A program made the position numbers and the translations under genes. This document shows, piece after piece, positions 1 through 6,072 of a stretch of 7,080 nucleotides of DNA. The notes beneath the pieces were generated by a model that saw only the letters and a list, made by a program, of their open reading frames with translations, did no database searches and was not told the origin of the DNA. Location of the stretch: positions 1-7,080 of the forward strand of contig CALGGL010000377.1 in assembly GCA_937915975.1 (NCBI GenBank). The letters run 5' to 3'. The number at the start of each line of letters is the position of its first letter. Position 1 is the stretch's first letter. This stretch comes from an uncultured Lachnospiraceae bacterium. GTDB lineage: Bacteria; Bacillota; Clostridia; Lachnospirales; Lachnospiraceae.

Positions 1-64
1 CGCCAACCTCTTTGAGAATAATGTGGCGGGAATAGCGCTCTAACTGTTCGTTTGTAAATGCCAT
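1..64 (-). CDS. ThiF/MoeB/HesA-family adenylyltransferase, N-terminal fragment (runs off left edge)
   Basis: Only the first 21 codons are present, translating to MAFTNEQLERYSRHIILKEV and then G. The segment QLERYSRHIIL followed by a conserved Val-Gly is the characteristic opening of the MoeB/HesA/ThiF E1-like enzymes, which adenylate the C-terminal glycine of a ubiquitin-fold sulfur carrier. The ATP-binding Rossmann core and the zinc and catalytic cysteines lie outside the window. The ATG overlaps the TAA of the ThiS-like gene by one base (TAATG), so the two are probably translationally coupled, which fits an enzyme and substrate pair. The opening resembles MoeB/HesA more than the short clostridial ThiF, so I leave the symbol blank. 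The family call is good; the exact member is not decidable from 21 residues. Confidence 0.8.
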   Translation of the reverse strand, partial: MAFTNEQLERYSRHIILKEVG

Positions 65-270
65 TAACAGCCGCCTCCCATAAAGTACAAGAACTCAATT
101 TCGTCGCCGTCTTTAATTACCGTTGTTTCCAGCTCAGCCGGCTGCACAAATTCATCATTAAGCGTAACCGTAACATAAAGCGGGTTTTCAACGTCCTCCG
201 CCTCAATTAACTGCTTTACGGTCAGACCCTCTGCATATTCCTTCTTGTTTCCTGCAACTGTGATAATCAT
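64..270 (-). CDS. thiS: ThiS-like ubiquitin-fold sulfur carrier protein with C-terminal Cys extension
   Basis: This is a 68-residue protein, the usual size for ThiS. The N-terminus MIITVAGNKKEY followed by LTVKQLIEAE fits the beta-grasp fold. The C-terminal half holds V-x-L-N-x-x-F-V and the conserved DGDEIEFLYFMGGG segment. In this family the C-terminal Gly-Gly is adenylated by an E1-like enzyme and converted to a thiocarboxylate that donates sulfur. Here the chain ends GGGC, with a cysteine after the glycines, so a free Gly-Gly end would need trimming. The Shine-Dalgarno GGAGG (278-282) lies inside the last codons of the upstream lipoprotein gene, and the start is 2 bp past its stop. The adenylyltransferase follows with a 1-bp overlap. 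No thiG or thiH is visible. The fold call is strong. A thiamine role is not shown; cysteine or methionine sulfur transfer is equally possible. Confidence 0.88.
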   Translation of the reverse strand: MIITVAGNKKEYAEGLTVKQLIEAEDVENPLYVTVTLNDEFVQPAELETTVIKDGDEIEFLYFMGGGC

Positions 271-272
271 AA

Positions 273-752
273 TTATTCCTCCACCTTTTTTACAATAAGA
301 TTATAAGTTCCGTCATCATTTTGTGAGGTTGTCATATCCGCTATTCCGTAATAAGTATAATCTGTACCGTTGTAGTTCCTTGTCTCTCCGGTTTTTCCCA
401 TGGTAATATACTGGTCTTCCCTGTCTGATTCAAGCAAGCAAACATTTACCATATCAAAAGCCTCAAAATCATATATACTTTCACCGCGGAAGAAAGGAGT
501 TATGTTTATTGCTATACCGTCTAAGCTTACAACAAGCGTATTGCTGTCATTTACAATTACTTCCTCTTCGGTACTTTCCTCTGTCTTTGCATCGGTTACG
601 GTAGCATCAGTTACAGTTGCTTCTTCCGTTTTCATATCAGGTCTGTAGAATTCCTTTTCTCTTTTTTCCTCTTTACCGCAGCCTGTGAGCGAAGCTATAC
701 ACATCGCTAATACAAGTGAAGCTGCTTTTATTTTATTTACCGTTTTCTTCAT
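273..752 (-). CDS. Short lipoprotein resembling only the N-terminal part of a family 5 peptide-binding protein
   Basis: The protein has 159 residues. It begins with a basic n-region and hydrophobic stretch (about 10-22) ending in a lipobox, Leu22-Thr-Gly-Cys25, so it should be a lipid-anchored extracellular protein. Residues 26-70 are a charged, Thr/Glu-rich linker containing two tandem TVTDA units. Residues 71-152 (LVVSLDGI, ITPFF, LLESDRE, then GETRNYNGTDYTYYGIADM) look to me like the segment just after the linker in clostridial SBP_bac_5 oligopeptide-binding lipoproteins. Those proteins usually exceed 500 residues, whereas this one stops where the family would enter its first large lobe. 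The stop is clean and thiS begins 2 bp later, so no remnant of the missing part is adjacent. It has its own purine-rich Shine-Dalgarno (763-773) about 10 bases before the ATG. It may be a domesticated fragment or a decayed paralogue. The lipoprotein call is firm; the homology is from memory of the family. Confidence 0.82.
   Translation of the reverse strand: MKKTVNKIKAASLVLAMCIASLTGCGKEEKREKEFYRPDMKTEEATVTDATVTDAKTEESTEEEVIVNDSNTLVVSLDGIAINITPFFRGESIYDFEAFDMVNVCLLESDREDQYITMGKTGETRNYNGTDYTYYGIADMTTSQNDDGTYNLIVKKVEE
589..618. repeat. Two tandem 15-bp units inside the lipoprotein linker
   Basis: Positions 589-603 and 604-618 are direct copies matching at 12 of 15 bases. On the minus strand they encode the TVTDA-TVTDA stretch of the lipoprotein linker (about residues 46-55). 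In-frame units like this can change linker length by slippage without breaking the reading frame. The flanking linker is also Thr/Glu-rich, so this is probably local duplication in an unconstrained tether. Confidence 0.7.
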
Positions 753-819
753 ATTTTTTTAACTTCCCCTTCCATATAATATGAAACACGATACCTGCCA
801 ACATATCAATTATCACAAA

Positions 820-1299
820 TTAAATATAATATTTCTCGACCGTCTTATCCCAAAGCTCCTCTAAGGTCTTATCCATGGTAAATACATTTAATGATGTACC
901 TGTTGTTATTGAGAGCCTGTTATCCGAATATATAACATTCATAAAAAGTGCTCTTACATTATCCGGATGTATCGGAATATTGTTCATCTCAATCAAGCGA
1001 TTTACATTATCCTTATTGAACATAAGAATAAGCTTCATCTTAACCGGAAGCTTACCGCCCTTTAAAAAGTCCAGAACCGTCCTCTTTACATCCTTCCAAC
1101 AGATATATTCCATATCATTCATCTGTCCGAGTTCTTCCTCCGAATAAAATGCTTTATTGACCTTTCCGTCAATCTCATAGGAAACATCAGCTTCAAGCTT
1201 TACGGAAAAAAGGTAAAAGCTTTCATATCTCTCTTCTTTAAAAAGTCCGTTCAAAAAAGCCTTTATATCTTTAATTTCGCTAACATCAAAACTCTTCAC
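820..1299 (-). CDS. DUF5721-like protein of unknown function
   Basis: This is a 159-residue soluble protein with no signal peptide or membrane segment. The order of its conserved-looking parts matches what I remember of DUF5721 proteins from Lachnospiraceae: IKAFLNGLF near the N-terminus, AFYSEEE and W-x-x-V in the middle, LPVKMKLILMF, a Pro-Asp-Asn-Val-x-x-LFMNV stretch, and a terminal TGTSLNVFTMDKTLEELWD. The biochemical role is unknown. The start is GTG (1297-1299), because AGAGG lies six bases upstream and no other in-frame start is better placed. The Shine-Dalgarno overlaps the TAG of the transglutaminase-like gene, with only 9 bp between the genes, so the two are almost certainly co-transcribed. 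A 67-bp gap follows before the lipoprotein. The family assignment is from memory and is fairly confident. Confidence 0.78.
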   Translation of the reverse strand: MKSFDVSEIKDIKAFLNGLFKEERYESFYLFSVKLEADVSYEIDGKVNKAFYSEEELGQMNDMEYICWKDVKRTVLDFLKGGKLPVKMKLILMFNKDNVNRLIEMNNIPIHPDNVRALFMNVIYSDNRLSITTGTSLNVFTMDKTLEELWDKTVEKYYI

Positions 1300-1308
1300 A
1301 ATAAACCT

Positions 1309-2391
1309 CTACTTCTGATTAAGATTAATCGTCATAATATAGTATGGTCCATAATTTTCAGGACTGTATGTAAATGAAGTAATTCCCTGAACATTTGCTA
1401 TCTGTGACATATCATAGGTATCCTTGTCATAATCGGTGAGTACATACTCTATGGTTCCGTTAGGATATCTGGTGGCAAAAAAATCCACCTTACTCTTAAA
1501 CGCCTGATAATCTCCTATCAGGTTATTTACCTGAAAATAATTATATGTCATATCATCACAGGAATCATAATCGGAAAATGTCCATTCGTGCGTGTCATCC
1601 ATTATATCATCGGTAACATTAAAAAACTCATGTCCGGCGAAGCTTCCTCTGTCCGGTATAGGATCATCCCATGTAGAATCAACCTGATACCATTTGCCGT
1701 CAAGCTTCACTCTGTTCCATGCATGAAGCTCACCGTTTGCCCAACCGGTCATAATCTCATTTTCAATTCCCACACAATTAAGCAAAAGAGCCATTGCTTC
1801 AGCATATCCGTTACATACGGCCTTTCCCTGAACCAAAACACCATAAGCCCTGTATGCATAGTCATTTGAGTAATCCACATAACCGTATTCACAATTTGTT
1901 ACAATGTAATCATGAATTGCAAGCTCCTTTTCGTAATCCGTCATATTCGGACTGATTATCCTCGGAATAATTACATTAACCTGTTCATAGAGCTTCATAG
2001 CCGCCGGTCTGTCGGAAGGAATTCCTGTTCCGTTAACGTACTTTTGATATACATAATAATTGTCAGATATTTCATAGAAAAACCTTACCTTTAATCCATG
2101 TCTGCTCTTTTCAAGAACAGAATACTGACTTACGCTGCCGTTAAGATTGCAGATATAATCATTAATACCTGCCAAATCGTCAGCCTTAATATCCTTTATA
2201 TAAAAATCTCCGCTTTTTTTACCCTCGTCTATCTGATCGGCAATCATTTTTGTCAGCTCAGCCATATCACCGGTTGTCTGATCCGGATGAAAATGTGCTC
2301 CTATATCCCAACTGAACATATATGCAACAAAAATAATTGCAATCACTAAAACAGGTACTATCAGATATAATTTTGAACCGCTTTCTCTCAT
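1309..2391 (-). CDS. Membrane-anchored transglutaminase-like (cysteine protease fold) protein
   Basis: The protein has 360 residues. Residues 7-28 form one hydrophobic segment after a short basic N-terminus and act as an uncleaved anchor, placing the rest outside the cell. The transglutaminase-like core is clear at about 150-245: a helix with ELAIHDYIVTNCEYG, then GKAVCNGYAEA with the nucleophile Cys193, GELHAWN with His223, and VDSTWDDP with Asp238. The Cys-His-Asp triad is intact, so an active hydrolase or transpeptidase is plausible. In bacteria such domains usually act on peptides or cell-wall material rather than cross-linking protein. The C-terminal 110 residues (about 250-360) include FFNVT and YNYFQVNNLIGDY and are unassigned. 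The ATG has GAGGA (2402-2406) about ten bases upstream. It sits 23 bp after a membrane miniprotein and 9 bp before the DUF5721-like gene. The substrate is unknown. Confidence 0.9.
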   Translation of the reverse strand: MRESGSKLYLIVPVLVIAIIFVAYMFSWDIGAHFHPDQTTGDMAELTKMIADQIDEGKKSGDFYIKDIKADDLAGINDYICNLNGSVSQYSVLEKSRHGLKVRFFYEISDNYYVYQKYVNGTGIPSDRPAAMKLYEQVNVIIPRIISPNMTDYEKELAIHDYIVTNCEYGYVDYSNDYAYRAYGVLVQGKAVCNGYAEAMALLLNCVGIENEIMTGWANGELHAWNRVKLDGKWYQVDSTWDDPIPDRGSFAGHEFFNVTDDIMDDTHEWTFSDYDSCDDMTYNYFQVNNLIGDYQAFKSKVDFFATRYPNGTIEYVLTDYDKDTYDMSQIANVQGITSFTYSPENYGPYYIMTINLNQK

Positions 2392-2414
2392 TAATTAATA
2401 TTCCTCATTAAAAA

Positions 2415-2588
2415 TTATTTATCGTCTATATCTTCATCATCATTTTCTTCATCTTTTTTATTCATCATCCTTCCCGTTATAACCAAAACGACGGTAAGAA
2501 TAACCGAAATTATAAGACATATAGCTATAAGCAAGGGCTTGCTGCTGTCACCTGTTGATGCCATAAGCACAGCAAAAATATCATTCAT
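2415..2588 (-). CDS. 57-residue single-pass membrane miniprotein, resembling a bare sorting-signal tail
   Basis: This gene encodes 57 residues. It starts MNDIFAVLMASTGDSSKP, continues with one hydrophobic helix (about 19-38, rich in Ile, Leu and Val), then GRMMNKK, and ends in an acidic tail (EENDDEDIDDK). Support for a real gene is a strong AGGAGG (2598-2603) nine bases before the ATG, a sigma-A promoter just upstream, and a following gene only 23 bp away. The positive residues directly after the helix predict an outside N-terminus and an inside C-terminus. The order Ser-Thr-Gly-Asp, hydrophobic helix, basic residues recalls LPXTG-type cell-wall sorting signals, but the Leu-Pro is absent and no large domain precedes it. 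It may be a small membrane partner of the transglutaminase-like protein. I do not recognise a family, and the function is unknown. Confidence 0.8.
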   Translation of the reverse strand: MNDIFAVLMASTGDSSKPLLIAICLIISVILTVVLVITGRMMNKKDEENDDEDIDDK

Positions 2589-2627
2589 AATACAGTTCCT
2601 CCTATATAAACAAACAAAACTTATTAT

Positions 2628-2656
2628 ATTATAAAGCGTTAATATAAAATAATCAA
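2628..2656 (-). promoter_or_regulatory. Sigma-A promoter for the leftward operon
   Basis: On the minus strand, TTGATT (2651-2656) and a perfect TATAAT (2628-2633) are separated by 17 bases. Transcription should begin near 2621, giving a leader of about 33 bases that carries the AGGAGG of the membrane miniprotein. This is the best-matching vegetative promoter in the window and would drive the miniprotein, transglutaminase-like and DUF5721-like genes, possibly through to the thiS-like pair. It was read by eye from consensus and spacing only. Confidence 0.72.
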
Positions 2657-2691
2657 ATTCTTTTTATACGCTTGCTTAGTTTTGCTCGTTG

Positions 2692-2721
2692 TTGTAAAAT
2701 AGCATAGATTAAAGCTATAAA
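2692..2721 (+). promoter_or_regulatory. Probable sigma-A promoter for argH
   Basis: TTGTAA (2692-2697) and TATAAA (2716-2721) are 18 bases apart. The predicted start near 2728 leaves a very short leader before the argH ATG, which includes GGTGAGG (2731-2736) as the ribosome binding site. An alternative pair, TTGCTC and TAGATT, lies slightly upstream with a 17-base spacer. The -35 box is 35 bp from that of the divergent promoter, so one bound protein could influence both. I could not make out a convincing ArgR box. Confidence 0.55.
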
Positions 2722-2744
2722 TAATACGAAGGTGAGGTAACAAT

Positions 2745-4127
2745 ATGGCTCAGCTCTGGGGTGGTCGTTTTACAAAGGAAACTGACCAATTAGTTTATAA
2801 TTTCAACGCATCAATATCCTTTGACCAAAAGTTTTACAGACAGGATATACGCGGAAGCATAGCTCATGTAACTATGCTTGCAGCTTCGGGAATACTTACA
2901 GAGGATGAAAAAGAGCAAATAATTGACGGGCTAAACGGCATTCTTAATGATGTAGAAACCGGAAAGCTTGAAATAACGGATAAATACGAGGATATTCACA
3001 GCTTTGTCGAAGCAAATCTTATTGACAGAATAGGCGATGTCGGAAAGAAACTCCATACCGGTCGTTCAAGAAATGATCAGGTGGCTCTTGATATGAAGCT
3101 TTATACAAGAGATGAACTAATAGAAGTAAAAAAGCTTATAATTACATTGATAAAAGAGCTTCACAAGCTTATGAAGGAAAACATCGATACATATATGCCG
3201 GGCTTTACACATCTTCAAAAAGCCCAGCCTGTAACCTTTGCACATCATATAGGCGCATATATGGAAATGTTTAAAAGAGATTTAAGCCGTATAAATGACA
3301 TTTACGAAAGAATGAATTACTGTCCTTTGGGTGCAGGTGCATTAGCCGGAACCACATATCCTTTAGACAGGGAGCTTACGGCAAGCCTGCTTGATTTTAA
3401 AGGTCCCACACTTAACAGTATGGATTCCGTTTCTGACAGGGATTATGTCATAGAAATGCTTTCTGCATTTGCCACAATTATGATGCATCTTTCAAGATTT
3501 TCAGAGGAAATAATCATTTGGAATTCCAATGAATATCAATTTGTTGAGCTGGACGATGCATACAGCACCGGAAGCTCAATTATGCCTCAGAAGAAAAACC
3601 CTGACATAGCAGAGCTTGTTCGCGGTAAAACCGGACGTGTGTACGGAGCTTTAACTTCGATTCTTACTACTATGAAGGGTATTCCGCTTGCATATAATAA
3701 AGATATGCAGGAGGATAAGGAGCTAACCTTTGATGCCATAGATACGGTAAAAGGCTGTCTTGCTCTTTTTACAGGTATGATATCTACGATGAAGCTTAAT
3801 AAGGTCAATATGGAAAAAAGTGCAATGAACGGATTTACCAATGCCACGGATGCAGCAGATTATCTGGTTAATCACGGTGTTCCTTTCAGAGATGCACACG
3901 GTATAGTCGGTCAACTGGTACTCTACTGTATCGATAAAAACATATCTCTTCTTGACATGAGTATAGATGAATATAAATCCATAAGTCCTGTTTTTGAAGA
4001 TGATATATATGACGCCATAAGCCTTAAAACCTGCGTTGAGAAAAGAAATACCATAGGTGCTCCGGGATACGAAGCCATAAATAAGGTCATTGCCATAAAT
4101 GAAGAGTTTATAAAAAGCCTTGAATAA
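2745..4127 (+). CDS. argH: Argininosuccinate lyase
   Basis: The protein has 460 residues, the full length for this family. It cleaves argininosuccinate to arginine and fumarate, the last step of arginine synthesis, as a cytoplasmic homotetramer. The N-terminus MAQLWGGRF is typical of the family. Active-site segments seen in order are [11 protein letters not shown] (104-114), [10 protein letters not shown] (153-162) with His156, and the mobile loop [12 protein letters not shown] (276-287), whose serine acts as catalytic acid or base. The C-terminus carries [11 protein letters not shown] (434-444), a conserved ending. No key residue is missing. The ATG at 2745 is supported by GGTGAGG nine bases or so upstream and by the family N-terminus. 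argG is not adjacent; the gene has its own promoter and faces away from the surface-protein operon. No clear terminator follows, so readthrough into the next small gene is possible. Confidence 0.97.
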   Translation: MAQLWGGRFTKETDQLVYNFNASISFDQKFYRQDIRGSIAHVTMLAASGILTEDEKEQIIDGLNGILNDVETGKLEITDKYEDIHSFVEANLIDRIGDVGKKLHTGRSRNDQVALDMKLYTRDELIEVKKLIITLIKELHKLMKENIDTYMPGFTHLQKAQPVTFAHHIGAYMEMFKRDLSRINDIYERMNYCPLGAGALAGTTYPLDRELTASLLDFKGPTLNSMDSVSDRDYVIEMLSAFATIMMHLSRFSEEIIIWNSNEYQFVELDDAYSTGSSIMPQKKNPDIAELVRGKTGRVYGALTSILTTMKGIPLAYNKDMQEDKELTFDAIDTVKGCLALFTGMISTMKLNKVNMEKSAMNGFTNATDAADYLVNHGVPFRDAHGIVGQLVLYCIDKNISLLDMSIDEYKSISPVFEDDIYDAISLKTCVEKRNTIGAPGYEAINKVIAINEEFIKSLE

Positions 4128-4178
4128 ATGACTTAGAATTAAGAATATAATCAATTATTATGTAAGGAGCAGACAAAC

Positions 4179-4451
4179 ATGAATAATACAGACAAAGCAA
4201 AATTAGACGTCGCAAGAAGAATGCTCAAGGGCAAAATTGAGGTTGAAGAAGTCGCAATGATGACCGATATAAATATTGAGACAATAAAAAAACTTGACGA
4301 GGAAATAAATCCTAAGAATTCAGATGCAGCGATATTGGAAAACCTTGATAATGTTGACTTGGATATAGGACAACTGTTATTTGATGATATGCCTGCCGAG
4401 GACGAAGAGCTTGAGGGCTTCAAAGCGGCAGATACTCATCGAGAGGATTAA
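4179..4451 (+). CDS. Small acidic hypothetical protein with a helix-turn-helix-like segment
   Basis: This is a 90-residue soluble protein that I do not recognise as a named family. Residues 9-42 (ARRMLKGKIEVEEVAMMTD followed by INIETIKKLDEEI) resemble the short module of an amphipathic helix, then x-EEVA-x-x-T, then a second helix. That module is found at the C-termini of Rpn/PD-(D/E)XK transposase-like proteins and in some small regulators. Residues 43-90 are strongly acidic and probably disordered. The start is supported by AAGGAG (4164-4169) nine bases upstream. It lies 51 bp after argH and 39 bp before the pilin-like gene on the same strand. A TATAAT at 4146-4151 lacks a well-placed -35 box, so independent transcription is uncertain. 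It is a real gene by its ribosome site and open frame, but the function is not inferable. Confidence 0.7.
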   Translation: MNNTDKAKLDVARRMLKGKIEVEEVAMMTDINIETIKKLDEEINPKNSDAAILENLDNVDLDIGQLLFDDMPAEDEELEGFKAADTHRED

Positions 4452-4490
4452 AACAAATTAAATATATCGGCATAAAAGGAGGGACATCAT

Positions 4491-5132
4491 ATGAAAATAA
4501 GAAAATGCAATCGTGGATTTACACTTGTTGAACTTATAATTGTCATTGCAATTATGGCAATTTTAGCCGGACTAATGGCTCCCGGATTGATACGATATAT
4601 AAACAAAGCAAGAAAAGCAAGAGATAAGGCAGCCGCAGAGGCTATCGGCAAGTCTTTACAGGCAGCCTATACTTCTGATGAAGAATTAACAGAATTTATA
4701 GATTATGCAACCAGCACATACGGAAACAACATGGAAGCAAACCCAAGTGATAACAAATATTATCGTGTTTTGGGTTATGCAAATGTTCCTACCGGCTCAC
4801 ATGCAAAATACGCAATGGATTTTCATGTTATCAATACAGCCTTACCTTCCGATTTAAACAAGGCAGATTTAGCCGTTCTTATTAAATCATATATTGATAC
4901 AGAGCTGGTTCCTTTAAAATTTGAAAAGGATAATGTACTTGATGAATGGATAATATGCGCTGACAAAAACCAGAACATCTATATATTTGTCGGTGCAGGT
5001 ATGAATGATAACAGATATTTCATCTCCAAGGACGGCATCAATGATATGGGACACGGTCGCCAATGCTATATGATTTGGCCCGAAGTAGACCCCAGATATG
5101 ATGCTCTCGGAACTCCAAACGATGCAAGATAA
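4491..5132 (+). CDS. Type IV pilin-like (prepilin/pseudopilin) protein
   Basis: The protein has 213 residues. It opens with a short basic leader and the class III signal Gly9-Phe10-Thr-Leu-Val-Glu14, so prepilin peptidase should cut after Gly9 and methylate Phe10. Glu14 is the conserved Glu5 of the mature protein, and Pro31 falls at mature position 22, where type IVa pilins have their helix kink. Residues 11-33 form the hydrophobic assembly and membrane helix, followed by a charged helical stretch RYINKARKARDKAAAEA. The globular domain (about 60-213) has two cysteines, Cys156 and Cys192, that could form a disulfide. Its sequence is not one I recognise. A strong AAGGAGGG (4476-4483) lies seven bases before the ATG. 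No peptidase, ATPase or platform gene is nearby, so this is an orphan subunit relying on machinery elsewhere. It could serve as a major pilin, minor pilin or competence-type pseudopilin. Confidence 0.9.
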   Translation: MKIRKCNRGFTLVELIIVIAIMAILAGLMAPGLIRYINKARKARDKAAAEAIGKSLQAAYTSDEELTEFIDYATSTYGNNMEANPSDNKYYRVLGYANVPTGSHAKYAMDFHVINTALPSDLNKADLAVLIKSYIDTELVPLKFEKDNVLDEWIICADKNQNIYIFVGAGMNDNRYFISKDGINDMGHGRQCYMIWPEVDPRYDALGTPNDAR

Positions 5133-5141
5133 ATCAATATA

Positions 5142-5234
5142 AGACAGGCAGCATTTCACCCTTTAAGGTACACGCAAATCTCGCTGTCACTCACGATTTG
5201 CTTATCACCTTAAAGGGTGTAATTCTGCCTGTCT
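5142..5234. terminator. Long nested inverted repeat between convergent genes, likely bidirectional terminator
   Basis: The outer arms 5142-5151 and 5225-5234 pair perfectly over 10 bp. After one mismatch come 3 paired bases and a second mismatch. Then 5157-5169 and 5207-5219 pair perfectly over 13 bp. A third inner pair, 5174-5180 with 5195-5201, adds 7 bp around a 14-base loop. It sits 9 bp after the pilin stop and 4 bp after the sigG stop, so it can end transcription from both sides. The leftward exit (TTATATTGATTTAT) is T-rich, while the rightward exit is only moderately so. It is much longer than an ordinary intrinsic terminator and may be a dispersed REP-like element reused as one. Confidence 0.75.
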
Positions 5235-5238
5235 CTCC

Positions 5239-6018
5239 TTATCTTAAATAATTTCTCATACTTTTTATTGCGCTTTTTTCGAGACGACTTACCTGAGCCT
5301 GCGAAATTGAAATTTCATCGGCAACCTCGGTTTGGGTTTTACCCTCAAAAAATCTTAGCTTTATAATGTTATATTCTCTGTCATCAAGTCTGTTCATGGC
5401 ATCTCTTAATGACATATTTTCCACCCAGTTTTCCTCACGGTTTTTCTTATCGCTTATCTGATCCATAAGATATAGTACATCCTGTCCCTCCTGATACACG
5501 GGTTCAAACAATGACATGGGCGTCGCTATGGCATCCAATGCATTTATAATATCCTCCTCCGGCATATCAACCTCAAGTGCAATTTCCTTAACAGTAGGTT
5601 CTCTGTCAAGCTTCTTTGTAAGTATATCCTTTGCATAGATTGCTTTATAAGCTATATCTCTTAAGGAGCGTGAAACTCTTATGGCATTATTGTCTCTCAT
5701 ATATCTTCTGCACTCTCCTATAATCATCGGCACAGCATAGGTTGAAAATTTAACATCCAGCTTTCTGTCAAAATTATCAATAGCCTTGATAAGTCCTATA
5801 CATCCCACCTGAAATAAATCATCTGCATTTTCCTGATTTTTTCCTGCAAATTTTTGAATCACACTTAGTACCAATCTGAGATTTCCTTTAATAAATTCCT
5901 CTCTTGCTTCTTTATCGCCCTTATCTATTCGCTCAAATAAAGCTTCCTTTTCTTCATCGGAAAGTAAAGGAAGCTTTGATGTGTTAACTCCACAAATAAC
6001 CACCTTATTAAGTGCCAT
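5239..6018 (-). CDS. sigG: RNA polymerase sporulation sigma factor SigG
   Basis: The protein has 259 residues, matching the usual SigG size. The N-terminal NKVVICGVNTSKLP is the SigG-specific tag that SigF lacks. Region 2 runs from about 38-110 (NLRLVLSVIQ, DDLFQVGCIGLIKAIDNFD, VKFSTYAVPMIIGE). Region 3 covers about 116-190, starting VSRSLRDIAYKA. Region 4 holds LDDREYNIIKLRFFEGKTQ and the helix-turn-helix TEVADEISISQAQVSRLEK (about 211-248). SigG directs late gene expression in the forespore. I chose the ATG at 6016-6018 because GGAGG (6027-6031) stands eight bases upstream and it gives the family N-terminus; a GTG 45 bases further up has no ribosome site. spoIIGA and sigE, its neighbours in many spore formers, are not here; pncB lies 86 bp upstream. 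No clear SigF or SigG promoter could be read. Confidence 0.95.
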   Translation of the reverse strand: MALNKVVICGVNTSKLPLLSDEEKEALFERIDKGDKEAREEFIKGNLRLVLSVIQKFAGKNQENADDLFQVGCIGLIKAIDNFDRKLDVKFSTYAVPMIIGECRRYMRDNNAIRVSRSLRDIAYKAIYAKDILTKKLDREPTVKEIALEVDMPEEDIINALDAIATPMSLFEPVYQEGQDVLYLMDQISDKKNREENWVENMSLRDAMNRLDDREYNIIKLRFFEGKTQTEVADEISISQAQVSRLEKSAIKSMRNYLR

Positions 6019-6026
6019 CTTTAATT

Positions 6027-6031
6027 CCTCC
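6027..6031 (-). promoter_or_regulatory. Ribosome binding site fixing the sigG start
   Basis: GGAGG on the minus strand lies eight bases before the ATG at 6016-6018. It decides that start over the in-frame GTG at 6061-6063. Just upstream, 6032-6037 and 6047-6052 form a 6-bp AT-rich inverted repeat (AAAGTA/TACTTT) that abuts the site and could weakly limit ribosome access. Confidence 0.75.
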
Positions 6032-6058
6032 AAAGTACAAAATGTATACTTTAAAGGA

Positions 6059-6072
6059 TTCACATTTGTGAA
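6059..6072. promoter_or_regulatory. Operator-like dyad upstream of sigG
   Basis: TTCACA and TGTGAA form a perfect 6-bp dyad around a 2-base centre, 40-54 bases upstream of the sigG ATG. The minus-strand TTCACA half could also act as a -35 box with TATACA 18 bases later. No known regulator site is matched with certainty, and a chance palindrome in AT-rich DNA is possible. Confidence 0.25.

Noticed and set aside
400..648. Plus-strand open frame opposite the lipoprotein gene
   Set aside because: Its Ser/Val-rich low-complexity product is the mirror of the lipoprotein's Thr/Glu linker; the minus strand has the lipobox and ribosome site.
773..801. Possible promoter (TTGGCA, 17 bases, TATATG) before the lipoprotein gene
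   Set aside because: The implied start site would fall within the gene's own ribosome binding site, and the -10 match is weak.
2641..2691. Possible ArgR box in the divergent argH promoter region
   Set aside because: The region is AT-rich, but no two half-sites with proper symmetry and spacing could be made out.
3587..4154. Open frames on the minus strand across the 3' part of argH (86 and 143 codons)
   Set aside because: They lie antisense to a well-conserved enzyme, have no family features and no convincing ribosome sites; they are frame shadows.
4128..4178. Terminator or independent promoter between argH and the small acidic gene
   Set aside because: There is no stable stem followed by T residues. 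The TATAAT at 4146-4151 has its only -35-like box 20 bases away, too far for confidence.
4151..4423. Minus-strand open frame opposite the 90-residue acidic protein
   Set aside because: It is a Ser-rich product typical of an antisense shadow; the plus strand has AAGGAG at the right distance.
6019..6063. Longer sigG reading frame starting at GTG 6061-6063 (274 residues)
   Set aside because: It has no ribosome binding site, the extra 15 residues do not match the family, and the ATG at 6016-6018 has an ideal GGAGG.
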